Below, in pieces: positions 27,201-36,240 of a stretch of DNA of 64,000 nucleotides. Numbering within the stretch: the stretch's first letter is position 1; each line of letters opens with the position of its first letter. A program made the translations under genes and the position numbers. The notes under the pieces are model-generated. The model made no database searches and was not told the origin of the DNA. It saw nothing but the letters and a program-made list of their open reading frames with translations. The stretch is taken from assembly GCA_016169945.1 (NCBI GenBank), contig JADLSH010000395.1:5980001-6044000 (forward strand), read 5' to 3'. This DNA is from Trachythela sp. YZ-2020 (taxonomy: Eukaryota; Cnidaria; Anthozoa; Malacalcyonacea; Clavulariidae).

Positions 27201-30200
27201 GGTCTTTACGCGATATTTTCGCTGAATATTCTCGTATGTTATTGATTTCGGCTTTGTTGCCTTGGCAACTAAGTAGGGCCTGCATATTTTCACATGCATG
27301 ACCGGTTGCGTAATACGAGTGGAAACGACCGCTGCGTGTTTTGGTCATGCATTTTCAGAATTTCATGACTAGCTAATATTATTTTATATTAGGTTTCTTG
27401 TTTTCTGATTGGCTTACGATGTTTGCGCACGCGCAATGCGATTGTTTTTGACGCTTTGGTCATGCAATTTTCGATTTTCATGACTAAAGGGCAGCCCAAC
27501 CTGATCACAGCCACAGAGTCACAGCCTCTTTGCTCGAAGCTTTCAGCCTGAATGAACATAGCTTCAAGTCATTCAGGCATTTCGAGTTCTTCTTCACTTG
27601 AAGTTAACGATATTGTTTCGGAGTTGGTGAAAAAATCCTTTTCTGCTTGGGCTACTGCTGAACAGAATATTATTGTTAAGCAGCGACCAACGCCAGATCT
27701 TTCGTCAAGAAAATACTATTTGACCGGCAGGGGACATATCTTCGGTTCGGTGCATGCTATGTAGATGGCAATACCACCGTTCGTCTGGCGTTCGATTCAG
27801 TGTTTTACGATCTCTTTAGATAAGTAAATTGTGTTTGTTTACACTTACACTTTACAATGCTATGCGGCCAATTTAGCCGCTTTTAAACACTCTGAATTTT
27901 GTTTCAGTATTTACAAATTAACAATAATATAAACTAAATAAATATTCATTTCGCTTTCCTACCTTTGGTTTACACGCTACAAACTCGTAAATACCACCAT
28001 TCGACGGGTCTTTGTGATATCTTTGAAATGAATCCATTTTTATTACAATACGTGAAAATGCTTTCTTTGTTGCGAAGCCCGGTATTGTCGGCGCACGCTC
28101 GGACAACTGATGAGCTCTGACATTGAGCGAAACAGTCAAAATTTAGATATTATTCTGAATGGGTTTTCCTATTTTTGTGTCAACCTTCATTATTGTTCTC
28201 TGAAATATGCAAAATTCTCAACATTTTTTCCTTTATTAGGTCAAGCTATTCCTAAAATTTGATGCCCAGATTGCTGCAAATGGCAATTCTGGGAGTCAAT
28301 ATTTCAAAATTTTCCCGGGGGAGATCATGAGTCGCGCCTTCGGCGCTCGTTGCAATACCACTCATATAGATCATATAGATCAACTGCCATCATATAGATC
28401 AATTATACATACATTTCATAAGGAGGAGAATGATTTGAGCTTAAATACAAAACTATTGCTACTATTGCCCTACGCGATGTTTGGCCAAAAATAAAGAAAC
28501 GTGAAATATGTGAAAAACTAGTTGTGTGTTGATTTCAACTTCTAGTGTACATTCTAAAAAGGTCTTCAATGGTTCCTTATTCTTAACCTAAACTCAAGCA
28601 TGCAGGTTTAACTTGAACAAAGGTGAAATGCTCCGTAATATATTCTTCAACTATATATTCTGCTATTGTCAGTATTGCGAACAGGATATCTTCCTGGACA
28701 TTTTTGGTTAAAAACATGTTAGTAGCACATATCATATTATATATAGAACATTACGACCATGTAAAGGAAGTGGGTTACATTTAAGAAAGATAAGTCGGAA
28801 TGATTTTTTTCAAAATCACTGGGATCGGCAACAATTATTTCATTTTTACACTAATTCGTAGAAAACTAAAACTAAAAATTAGATTGTAGATATAGGTTGT
28901 CACAAGATGCCTTCATTGCAATTGTTTTAGACAAGAACTTACAAAAATCGGAACTTGGATTTTATATTATTCTATCCGCCTGCGTAAGTGCATATGCACC
29001 TCTGTGCCTAGACTAGGATATGTGAGATCAGATCATCAGAGTGACAAGTGGGTTTATGAACTATAGAGCGATGTGAGGGATAATGCCCCTTTCCTCCCCT
29101 CGTTTACTAGCTACCAATTTCTTAGTCTCCATTTGTGCACTGCTGAAGTTTGCCACATGCGCGGAGAAGCCTAGCCTTAATTGTAGAAATGTTTTGCCAA
29201 TTCGACCATTTTGTGACACAACCACCTGAAATATGCATGTATTTTCAACAATATTTATCTTTGTAAAATGTTTTAGGTGCAGTTCTGAGTAATCCGTTCC
29301 TTGCTGCAAGCGCAGCCGCTGCCACAGTTCCAAATCTTGGTCTTTTGGGCGCGGGAAACATGCTGCAAGGTTTGTGTTTTAAATATATTTTCACATGTTT
29401 AAATCAGGGTTCCGAAACCGGTCACGTGCACTGACTTTATTGGAAATATAATACTGTACAATCTGTGGAGTTCTACAAATCGTATTTGAACAATTTAAAG
29501 TTCGACAAGCGCAAACTTTATTGTAACATGCAAGGCAAAATGTTCTTACGGTCAGATCAGGCAATGGACACAGCGCGAAGAAATCCTTCAACAGATCTTT
29601 CCCCACGTCACACCTGGAGTTTCGTTTCAGGACCCGTTCTTGTCCCCAGGCAATTGGACCCCAGAACCCTGCGCCCGCGCCCGCATAGCCTATCTCCATT
29701 CAAATATTGGCTTTGTGTGAACGTAAATCTTTCGTTAATTTTACTCAAATATACTTGACTAACATTATCTATGTTTTGTATTTTGTAGGCATAGGAGCTG
29801 GCAACCCTGGTCTCCAGGGCCCTGGTGATGACAGACGCGGTCGTGGCCGGGATTTTGACGAAAGAGCAGGGAAATCAGTTTTACTTGTCAGTGAATTGAA
29901 TGCTGAGGTATTGTTAATGATGTGTTTAATATGTCTTGCTGGGTATTTTAGGCAAGTTGCATAGCAAGAGAAGATCAAATTATGTTTGCAACTTATGAGA
30001 AGTATTTTCTAAAGTAGAACTAAACATCCTGATTCATCATCATTTTCCTCAATTTCTTGCACGTATCTAAACACCGTTTCCTCCGCAGAATAGAGCGTTT
30101 CGTTTAAAACGTACGTGAGTGTGTTTCTATATCATTTCGGTGGCTCTGTTTTCCCTTCTGACATATTAGAGGACTGCTCAAACATGTAGTAATAGTAAAC

Positions 30201-33200
30201 ATGTTTTATGTACGCAGTGAGTTATTATGCTCTATATTAAAAAGTATGTCAATATTTTACAACTTTCCTCTACATTAAATCATGGTCGGTTTTCTTGATG
30301 TTTCGTCTTTAAGAAAGACACTCATGAATGATTCGTTATTTCAAATAACTACAGCTTAAAATCTTCCTTCACCTCAAATACCTGAGCAAATAAATAGCCT
30401 TATGTAATTTGCAGTCATTTCTCGCACTGTACATTTACCATGCATCATGGTTATAACTTATGTCCCACCATGACAAAATCTTTGTTTTCAGAACTTGTTA
30501 TGGTATTCAATGGCCATTGTAGAATCACGTTTCTGGGCTGTTTTATAGAAATTCTTGAACTTAATTTTGGAATTCATGCAGTTCAGTTCAAAACTATCTA
30601 ACTGAATGAACTCTTATTCCCTTTAAATTGATTTCGTATGAGAACAGTAGGATTTCTCTATCCTGTGTTTCTCAAAACTATTTAAAACAAAATCAGTTGT
30701 AATACTGTGCCGATTGTGTACAAATCATCAATCGCTTTGCAGTTTTTAAGTACTAGTGAAGGTTTCATTTCATGCATCTGTGTGTAAACAATTTTCTACT
30801 TTTCATGTTGAAGTTGTAACATTGTGACAATTTTCTATCCTATTTCTTTTGCATTGTTATTGTTCTAACTCTATTCGTGCTTTTCTAGATATTACAATTA
30901 TTTCATTGCTAACCACTTGAAATTATTTCTTTTTAATGCGCTGGTTTTCTCTTCATCCTTGCTCTGTTTCTATGAATTCTAACCTGCTTACGAACTTTCT
31001 AGAGGATCAAATGTGATGACCTTTTCACATTGTTTGGTATGTCTACACCGAACCCTTTCTTTGTCACGGTTTGATCTTATATATTAATATTTCTTGATCT
31101 TGTTATATCTTTATTTTACCTGTATTTTGTTTTGTCTTATTTCACATTACACGAGATGGGTTATTGGTGGTGATTGGGGGGGGAGGGTAAGGGGAGGTAG
31201 GGGGAGAGGTGCTAGAGGTGCTAGATAGACACTAGTGGGAGGGTCTGTATGGGGGCATGCTCTCCTAGTAAGTTTTGAAACCTGCAGTCCCTGAAATGGC
31301 ATTTTCTATGTTCTGGGAAAGATTTTACATACATGCAGAAACCTAACCACTCACAACTATATTGTTTTGACTCATGGAGAATTATGAATGTTTAGCATAA
31401 AATAGCCTTTGGTGAGACTCCCCTTTATTCTACTTTTTCTACTGTTCCGCCACCTATGTTATACAGGGTGTCCCAAAAACATTTCCCCACCATATTTTGT
31501 AGTATTTCTACGTTAGCTTTAATAGAAGTTTCAGGTTTTTATATTGGATGGAATAACTATCATATTAGACCAATACATTGATATTTGATTGATCAAAATA
31601 ATCAACCGTTTGCCTTATAGAACCGCTTAAGGTGGCAACACCAATTTTGCAACCCGTCCAAATTATTTGGAAATTGGGTTCAAAGTCTGGCGGTTAAGTG
31701 TAAGAATTGTTGATTTTGTGATAAAAGCACCATATTTGCAGGAAGTATATACTTTGATATGACAATAACTTCTAGATATGGAGGCATCTGAAAAATTAAA
31801 GTCGCCGGCCTAAAATTTGGGTTATTTTTCATTTTCCTCATTAAACTCCTATACTTGTAAAACCGTGAAATTCCAAGTTCATTTTAAAGCAATAATGACT
31901 TACATCATTGGAAAGCTTACAATATAGGAGTTTAATGAGGAAAATGAAAAAGAACCCAAATTTTAGGCCGGCGACATTAATTTTTCAGATGCCTCCATAT
32001 CTCAAAGTTATTGTCATGTCAAAGTCTATACTTCCTGCAAATATGGTGCTTTTATCACAGAGTGAACAATTCCAGCCTAAATTTCGCTCTTAACCGCCTT
32101 GCTATCTCTAAAACTGATTATTTGTGGTCCCTATCATCAAGATTTTGTTTCATGTAAAAATGAGTAAAAAAGAGGAAATCCATTTTGTCCCAACACAGTG
32201 AATTCAGTGCATTTTCGTTTCCCTGCTCGAGCTCCTGCCCATTTTTAGTAACACGTTAACAGTAAACGAATTCTCTCTCATGTTCGCGACAACAAATCGT
32301 GTGTTAGAGAAAAGATAGGTAGCCATTTGCTTTAAAAATCCTTTCTAAAACTCTCGAAATACATTTAACCTAATTTCCGTAATTTGGACAAGTCGCAATA
32401 TTGGTGTCGCCACCTTAAGTGATTCTGGAAGGCAAATGGTTAGTTGTTTTGATAAGTCAAATACCAATGCATTGGCATGATATGTTTGTTATATATAATT
32501 ACTTAATGGATAATATCCCCCAATCCGTTTAGTAATTTTCAAGTAATTCCAAAATCTCTGACTTCTGAATATTAAGTGCATCGTCTCCAGTTTGTATATT
32601 GATTGCTTCAATCACTTCAATATACAACCTATGTAGTTCTTTAAACTTTAGCGTTTTCCGCTGCTTTTAAAATATAAAACATCTCAGTTCGTAGAAACCT
32701 CTCACTTCATCTGAATCGTATTCCGAAGTCTCTCATGTTGACATGCATCCAATATTTCTGAGAAATAATGTGTTTCATTTCTAAAAATCAAGATGATGGT
32801 CAACTCGTTGAGAGCTAAGCTCAACATAATCAACCTTTACATGGCTATGATGTTTTTAAAGTTGCACCTGCCGTATCTGAATACCTATATGAAGTCGTAA
32901 TTTCTGTTAACACTTTTCCTGTTCTTTCAACAATTTTAATGTGTTCTTTTCGCTCTAAATCTTTCATACTCGTCAGTAATATCTTGATACATTTTTTAAA
33001 AGATCTTAGGATGCCACAGCTGTTTTAGTTTTTCTGTCGCAGATATACTGATGACTGTGTAGCAGTATTACGAATTCTCTCGAACGTTTGACTTCATCAA
33101 ATCTTTTATACGTTTTACTTTTCTAAAGATGTCAAATTTTCATTAAACCTCTTTTCTTATCTCAAACTTGGGGATCCAATGTAGGGTATTCTAAAATAAG

Positions 33201-35705
33201 CTGCCATTGTTTGGGTCTCGACTACCTGAAAACGATTAAATATCTTGTCTTGTTTTATGTATGAATAGACTATGTGAATTACTTCCTTCAATTTTTGTTA
33301 TCCCTAGGCGCTTATGGTGATGTTATGCGGGTTAAGATTCTCTTTAACAAACCTAACACAGCTCTTGTTCAGTTTGCGGACCCACAACATGCACAGACAG
33401 GTAAGACTCGCTGTCACTGGTATTGTCAAACTGGAAGCACTCGAAACCTGCTCGTATAGAGGTGAATGCGTGAATGGCACATGTACTAATCAATGCGCCA
33501 GTATTCCCATACATCATTTTACATGTCTATCGTTTGTAACATATTCATGTAACAACTGCATGTACAACATTTTCAGAGAATAAATTGAATACACAGTTGA
33601 GATTTTATTTCGAATTATAAGCTTGGTCTTTTATTCTTGTATAAAGACATCATTTCCTGCCTGGTAAATCGCTGCTATAGATGCCATTTCCATTCAAGAC
33701 AATATTTTAATTATGATTTTTTTTATTTTCTATCCCAGCTCGTGAGAATCTGAATGAAGTTCGATTTCAAGGGAATAGAATGAGAGTCAGTACATCAAAG
33801 CATGACGGTATTAGTATGCCGAAGAAAGATGGAGATGTAAGTCGTGTGCTTAAAGTTTCGGATGTAAAAAGCATTGAGAAGTTATTAAAGCTTGACCGGT
33901 GTTCTCGTAGAATTAAAATACTGGTTATTCACTTTTCGTCAAGTGTGCTATTTCCAACATTTGGTTATTAACTTATCATGCATCGATGAGGTTTCGCCAC
34001 GTTCATATATTATTGCAAACCCAAATCTTTAAATGAATGCAAAAATTACCGAATTATTTCACGGACTAATGCTTTCGGGGAAAAAATTGATCTTACTTTC
34101 GAGGTCGGTAATATGATATAAGCGTATGTAGAATGTGAAAGACCTGGAATTAGTTGCGAAGAAATCTCAGTCCCAGAGGCGTTTTGCATTGGCTTACAGA
34201 GTTTTTGCATTGAGTGTAAGGAATGTCTTTGGAGATACAAAGAAGTGATATTTTATAACCATAATATTTTTATAACCATAATATGGTAGCCATCCAAACC
34301 TTGAAAATGACGTTTTTGCCTACAATCCTTTGGGAATAGATCTTTTTCAGTCCCCTTTAGAATGTTCCAAATATTTCTTAATTATAATAATTTTGTTTGA
34401 AGCAATAAGTATTTTAATGCAGCAATATTGGTACAAGGTTTTGTGTTAATTTTGTTTGTAACGGTGTGTTAATCTCTCTTCTTTAGGGTGCACATCTGAC
34501 AAAAGATTATTCCAGGTCGCCTGCTCATCGCTTTAAACAATATGGTTCAAAGAATTATCAAAATATTTTCCGTCCTGGCAGAGTGCTTCATTTATCCAAC
34601 ATTCCGTAAGTAAAGTAAACTCCGGTGTTTAAAATCTTTTTCGGTTGTCCGTGTATTACAGATAGTCTCAATTGGTGATGGGTATCACACCTCCAAACTC
34701 CCCCTCGCCACATTCCTGGCTACCGTAGCTCTGACTGGATTGCCAATCGTTAGTCTGACTTGTTAAATCATTTTATAGAGGGAGTGTGACAGAAGAAGAC
34801 TTAAAAACTTTGTTCGAAACTAAAACTGAAGGAAAACTTACCCACTTCGAGTTCTTCACGTAAGTTTTGAAATGACAAGATGGTTTTTTGGCGGTTTTAT
34901 GTTACGGTGGTTGAAAATGGTTCACGCCGCAATATTTGACCGTAGTAGTTCACTTCCCTTAGTGCGTGGGAATGTAACGTTATATTGCGCACGAACCACA
35001 GAACGAATGCAATTTGACAAAAAAGGCCTAAAACAAGCTAGGTTTGCCTTGGCGAACCGTTGAACTTAGAAGCTTCTCACCACTTTCTATGTTACTGCAG
35101 GAAGGAAATTGCACGAGGCAAGAAAATGGCACTGGTTGAAATGACGTCTGTAGAAGAAGCAGTTCAAGCATTAGTGGTGAGTTTCGTGTAGTCTATGAGA
35201 TGTTAACGTTTGAGTAATATCCAACGAGGGGAAGGCAAAATTAGTTTTGAAGGATTAGATATAGCGTTGCTTCTCGGATGGGGGTGGGGGATTAATCTAA
35301 AACTGCAATCCTTCAAAAAGTCGTCAGTGATAGTTGGCCTGCAATAGGGACGGCGACGGCTTTTCTGCTCTTTATATAAACCAGGATGTATAATTTTGAA
35401 ACTAGCCCACTAACATAAAGGTTTTAAGGGGACAACTAGCCCTACTAATTTGCTACCACATGCCGGAGTTAACACGGCAGTGGTCATCTTTATAATATAC
35501 CGTCTAAACTCTGGCCGGAAATTAAAGCTTGCCTTCGTCTCACTTTAAATAATGCAATATATCGTCAGGATTTACCATCGTCTTTAAATATAGTTAAATC
35601 TTATTTTTTTACAACATTTTTTCTTGCTTATAGGATCTTCATGATTATTCTATTGGTGAGGACAGTCATCTTCGTATCTCATTTTCCAAGAAGACAATCC
35701 GTTGA
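12179..35705 (+). CDS. PTBP1: Polypyrimidine tract-binding protein (PTBP/hnRNP I), 19 coding exons, 543 aa
   Basis: A nuclear RNA-binding splicing repressor with four RRMs that bind UCUU/CU-rich RNA. Coding exons: 12179-12220, 14166-14240, 15879-15953, 17002-17078, 17266-17332, 17954-18175, 19682-19733, 19847-19905, 22074-22174, 25863-25939, 29277-29369, 29789-29907, 31003-31036, 33308-33400, 33739-33836, 34487-34605, 34779-34859, 35101-35176 and 35634-35705 (stop TGA). All have AG acceptors and GT donors, their phases agree, and the total is 1,632 nt, close to vertebrate PTBP length. Diagnostic blocks are LHIRNLP (RRM1), [15 protein letters not shown]-like [20 protein letters not shown] (RRM2), [29 protein letters not shown] (RRM3), [21 protein letters not shown] and a final [10 protein letters not shown]. 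The symbol is given by family, since invertebrates have a single PTBP1/2/3 orthologue. The first exon is the least certain. Confidence 0.95.
12221..14165 (+). other. PTBP intron 1, with a small inverted repeat
   Basis: No coding sequence was found. Between about 12800 and 13110 there are facing repeats of AGGTCGGC, ATGCTGACCTAAAT and GCCGACCT, consistent with a short MITE. The remainder is AT-rich. Confidence 0.45.
14166..17332 (+). CDS. PTBP RRM1 exons (four exons)
   Basis: Exons 14166-14240, 15879-15953, 17002-17078 and 17266-17332 make the first RRM. It has RNP2 in KVLHIRNLP, a helix 1/beta 2 region [22 protein letters not shown]1-like [19 protein letters not shown] and beta 4 [13 protein letters not shown]. 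Splitting the RRM across several exons matches other animal PTBP genes. The 14241-15878 intron holds a nested MITE pair, and the 17333-17953 intron holds a retrotransposon scrap. Confidence 0.93.
14424..15559. mobile_element. MITE-like element with about 177-bp inverted ends, itself carrying a nested MITE
   Basis: The sequence 14424-14600 is repeated in reverse complement at 15382-15559 with few changes. Shared phrases include CACAGGAGGCCCAGG, GGGCGCGGGCAAATAGAG and GATTAATCGATATCCCC. This gives a roughly 1.1 kb element in a PTBP intron. No transposase reading frame is present between the arms. The central part is explained by a second insertion at 14798-15361. Confidence 0.75.
14798..15361. 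mobile_element. Nested MITE with ATCGAT-rich ends and a 9-10 bp target duplication
   Basis: The termini GGCAGTTGCGATAT and ATATCGCAACTGCC are inverted repeats. Subterminal blocks are many overlapping TATCGATA palindromes. The 10-base flank TTGTATGGTA is found on both sides (14789-14798 and 15363-15372), a probable target-site duplication. The duplication length fits Mutator-type or similar DNA transposons. There is no coding capacity. Confidence 0.75.
17600..17830 (+). pseudogene. Non-LTR retrotransposon pre-RT linker scrap
   Basis: The open stretch encodes [16 protein letters not shown], then [17 protein letters not shown] and DDPKK. This is the basic segment between endonuclease and RT in CR1/Jockey-type ORF2. 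It is isolated in the PTBP intron just before the 17954 exon and has no start or continuation of its own. Confidence 0.6.
17954..22174 (+). CDS. PTBP RRM2 exons (four exons)
   Basis: The first exon (17954-18175) encodes an Ala/Asn/Gly-rich linker followed by RRM2 beta 1 ([13 protein letters not shown]). Exons 19682-19733, 19847-19905 and 22074-22174 supply [30 protein letters not shown] and [19 protein letters not shown], ending in the conserved [11 protein letters not shown]. Phases are 0/0, 0/1, 1/0 and 0/2 and join cleanly with the RPDLPSG linker exon. Confidence 0.93.
18247..18650. mobile_element. MITE with imperfect inverted ends
   Basis: The left end (GGCAAGGCTAAAAGTAACGG) is mirrored at the right end (CCGTTATTTTTAGCCCTG). 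Both are near ACCGGTCA/TGACC-type motifs. No coding sequence is present. It lies in a PTBP intron. Confidence 0.6.
19095..19655. mobile_element. Inverted-repeat element abutting a PTBP exon
   Basis: The left arm (GTGATAAAAGCACCATATTC, ATATGGAGGCATTTC) is mirrored by the right arm (AGATGCCTCAGTAT, GGTGCTTTTATCAC). The right arm ends only about 27 bases before the exon at 19682. The element is clearly related to the inner repeat at 31690-32095. Confidence 0.75.
20380..20701. mobile_element. Palindromic MITE, family shared with 51866-52107
   Basis: The arms 20380-20465 and 20475-20560 form a long imperfect hairpin (ACCGAATGGTTTTCC versus GGAAAACCATTTGGT). The right flank to 20701, read on the minus strand, resembles the start of the element at 51866. 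Shared motifs are ATAAAATAACATGT, then ACGCG, TGATTGGTC and ACCCGTG. The two look like the same family inserted in opposite orientations. Confidence 0.65.
21240..21620. repeat. Interspersed GGCCCCCCACT-rich repeat
   Basis: Repeated TGGCCCCCCACT motifs and a CTCGCGCCTTCAGCACTC block occur here. A similar block (GTCGCGCCTTCGGCGCTCG) occurs at about 28332. I read this as a non-coding interspersed repeat of unknown class. Confidence 0.5.
21717..21933. mobile_element. MITE with 28-bp inverted ends and 10-bp target duplication
   Basis: AGACTTGCTCCAAGTCTGTC with the following CTTATAG is mirrored at 21906-21933. The centre is unusually GC-rich (GCCCGCCCGCCGTCC). ACGTATAATA occurs immediately on both sides. 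There is no coding potential. Confidence 0.8.
22496..22565 (+). repeat. Short tandem repeat, 28-bp unit
   Basis: About two and a half copies of a unit containing AATTTGTTCTGGCAAATAAA and ACAACACT lie in the PTBP intron. Confidence 0.85.
23250..25022 (-). CDS. FKRP/fukutin-like LicD-family phosphotransferase, intronless, 590 aa
   Basis: A type II Golgi-membrane protein by architecture. A short basic start (MARCRCRN) precedes a hydrophobic anchor at about residues 9-28 ([20 protein letters not shown]). Then come a Ser/Thr/Lys-rich stem to about 145, a glycosyltransferase-like domain (about 145-370), and a C-terminal LicD/nucleotidyltransferase-type domain. The LicD signature [17 protein letters not shown] with DID near residue 452 is clear. 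In vertebrates FKRP adds ribitol 5-phosphate to the alpha-dystroglycan glycan. Whether this protein does the same is inferred. It is longer than human FKRP because of the stem. It lies entirely within PTBP intron 22175-25862, antisense and without introns, suggesting a retrocopy origin or old nesting. The frame is intact, so it is probably functional. Confidence 0.88.
   Translation of the reverse strand: MARCRCRNVLTFVLVVVQLASFTIISYLIRENSILKQTINRTIVSDKYQLKRTITRSTFKETINSSVIPTKSQVRRTNKLEEKKSIRAINEIPSKSQMKMITKYTKFKEATKASNTSPTKLKRSSNYINVQALPSHKQPQEFSPSMLTIVVFKSTINDFEGNFNKTLENIQRLYPTAQQILNNSESLDTMISSVKTEYFLVLEEGAMLSNRINESIDLLWNALERFPEIDFIGGSYLAGEKLHVACHHYRLCRWTFSVSYEYERSLGNVMICDGTSSSFMGRRASMNRINGFDSGILNTLVVKDFFLRAKLNKNVVVGTVANVMFLVDHFSSLYELWQSRDITKDLVPFAVKHKVFIFKDSEGNTIDLCSQTSPLSGKDLCDEKTAHEVMLNGGHWAYKGVFAYPYMLKYLEITLTEVTKFFEEHNVNYVVIGGVSLGAIKTRSILPWEAGDIDIRVYGMSLVQLINIIEPWAKKNGYLTETFKSEAVHIFCTPREIGRVSGGLATIQPYQYKTPPDFIRIKTNGIWVRYDRQFFQFFIEHYGEDFLQHKVYRRKETIKCKIKDHNACLPNFKSLFQGKAGTLKDFYCQN
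25239..25377. mobile_element. Short MITE with TACGTTCACAC ends
   Basis: Inverted termini TACGTTCACAC and GTGTGAACGTA bound 139 bases containing two CAAATTTG blocks. Related fragments occur at about 3500-3835 and 29710. It sits just upstream of the FKRP-like start codon. Confidence 0.7.
26279..26490. mobile_element. MITE with GGCCCAGACA ends
   Basis: GGCCCAGACAGAATGAACGC on the left is mirrored by GCGTCCAGTGTGTCTGGGCC on the right. Inner repeats (CGGCGCGATTTTT and AAAAATCGCGTCGCG) extend the arms to about 50 bases. It lies in a PTBP intron and has no coding potential. Confidence 0.8.
26491..29276 (+). other. PTBP intron sequence with interspersed repeat blocks
   Basis: No PTBP exon was found here. 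Facing TCATGCA/TGCATGA and TTTCATGACTA motifs at 27050-27495 suggest a decayed DNA transposon. A 70-codon open frame at 27552-27764 ([19 protein letters not shown], then [13 protein letters not shown]) follows it. It is not recognised and is probably transposon remnant. Confidence 0.35.
29908..31002 (+). promoter_or_regulatory. Pyrimidine-rich intron upstream of the 34-nt exon
   Basis: The intron carries many TTCT, TCTT and CTCT elements. They are concentrated at about 30640-30680 and 30830-31000. These are the known PTB-binding words, so self-repression of the 31003-31036 exon is plausible. Regulation is inferred from motif content and the conserved exon size. Confidence 0.45.
31003..31036 (+). 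CDS. PTBP 34-nt RRM3 micro-exon
   Basis: This short exon ([12 protein letters not shown] with the first base of the next codon) is required to join NAE at 29907 to the AYGDV exon at 33308. It is preceded by TTCTAG and followed by GTATGT. Its 34-nt length is not a multiple of three, so skipping shifts the frame and truncates the protein in RRM3. Vertebrate PTBP1 exon 11 and PTBP2 exon 10 are also 34 nt, code for the same segment, and are skipped by PTB itself to trigger nonsense-mediated decay. The upstream intron (29908-31002) is rich in TTCT/CTCT/TCTT runs, including TTTTCTCTTCATCCTTGCTC close to the acceptor. Confidence 0.88.
31561..32484. mobile_element. Nested inverted-repeat elements in the intron after the micro-exon
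   Basis: Three inverted-repeat layers are visible. The outer arms are CCAATACATTGATATTTGA and its mirror near 32452-32475. The middle arms are CTTAAGGTGGCAACACCAA near 31626 and TTGGTGTCGCCACCTTAAG near 32400. The inner arms are 31690-31860 against 31915-32095 (GGAGTTTAATGAGGAAAATG, GATGCCTCCATATCT). A mariner-like CAGGGTGTCCCAAAA end lies just upstream at 31465. There is no coding capacity. Confidence 0.75.
32485..33307 (+). other. PTBP intron sequence without features
   Basis: AT-rich intron leading to the 33308 exon. No gene or repeat was recognised. Confidence 0.4.
33308..35705 (+). CDS. PTBP RRM3-RRM4 C-terminal exons
   Basis: Exons 33308-33400 and 33739-33836 complete RRM3 ([36 protein letters not shown]). 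Exon 34487-34605 carries the conserved inter-domain linker ([23 protein letters not shown]) and RRM4 beta 1 (LHLSNIP). Exons 34779-34859, 35101-35176 and 35634-35705 complete RRM4, ending [13 protein letters not shown] at the TGA at 35703-35705. In the family RRM3 and RRM4 pack back to back through this short linker. The linker is preserved. Confidence 0.94.
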
Positions 35706-36240
35706 TGTTCTTTTGTACATAACCACACGACACCCAGCGTGTTGCTGATAACAAACTGAACTCAATTGTAGTCAGATATTTGTTCAGTTTTTTAGAAACT
35801 GTGCTGTAAATAATTTTATGTTCACTTTTTACCACCAAAAGTAAAGGTAGTTTTACAACAGCTTAGTTTGTGAGGATGACGTGAGTGTATGTTCTGAAGC
35901 TTGTGAACTAAGTGTTATACAGAACTAAGTGTTATACTATCTTTTTCGTGACTGATGCCACAGGTAAAGACCCTTTTATCTGGTTATTGTTGACCTAATT
36001 GTGCAAGACGTACCGTTATTAACGGTATGATTTCGTAAGTATGTCACCAATAACAAGATAAAAGGCTCTAAAGTCAAGGTCTCAATCACGAATTGACATT
36101 TAATGGAAAATTTCGCATCTTACTACTGCCGTGGTTAATCCCAACCTTCTCTTAGGCTCAGATTCATTAGGCTTACATGACACAAGCTAGGGTTCTCAGA
36201 TTTATGTCCGTTTACAAGGAAAGGTTTCGTAACAACACCA
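35706..36240 (+). other. PTBP 3' untranslated region and convergent intergenic spacer
   Basis: The PTBP stop is followed by AT-rich DNA with no clear AATAAA. The GPCR gene converges from the right and ends at 36241, so the two transcripts meet within about 535 bases. Confidence 0.4.

Noticed and set aside
30087..30112. Candidate exon between CCGCAG and a GTGAGT-like site in the PTBP intron
   Set aside because: Its translation does not fit RRM3 and the 34-nt exon at 31003 completes the frame without it. It could be an alternative exon but nothing supports that.
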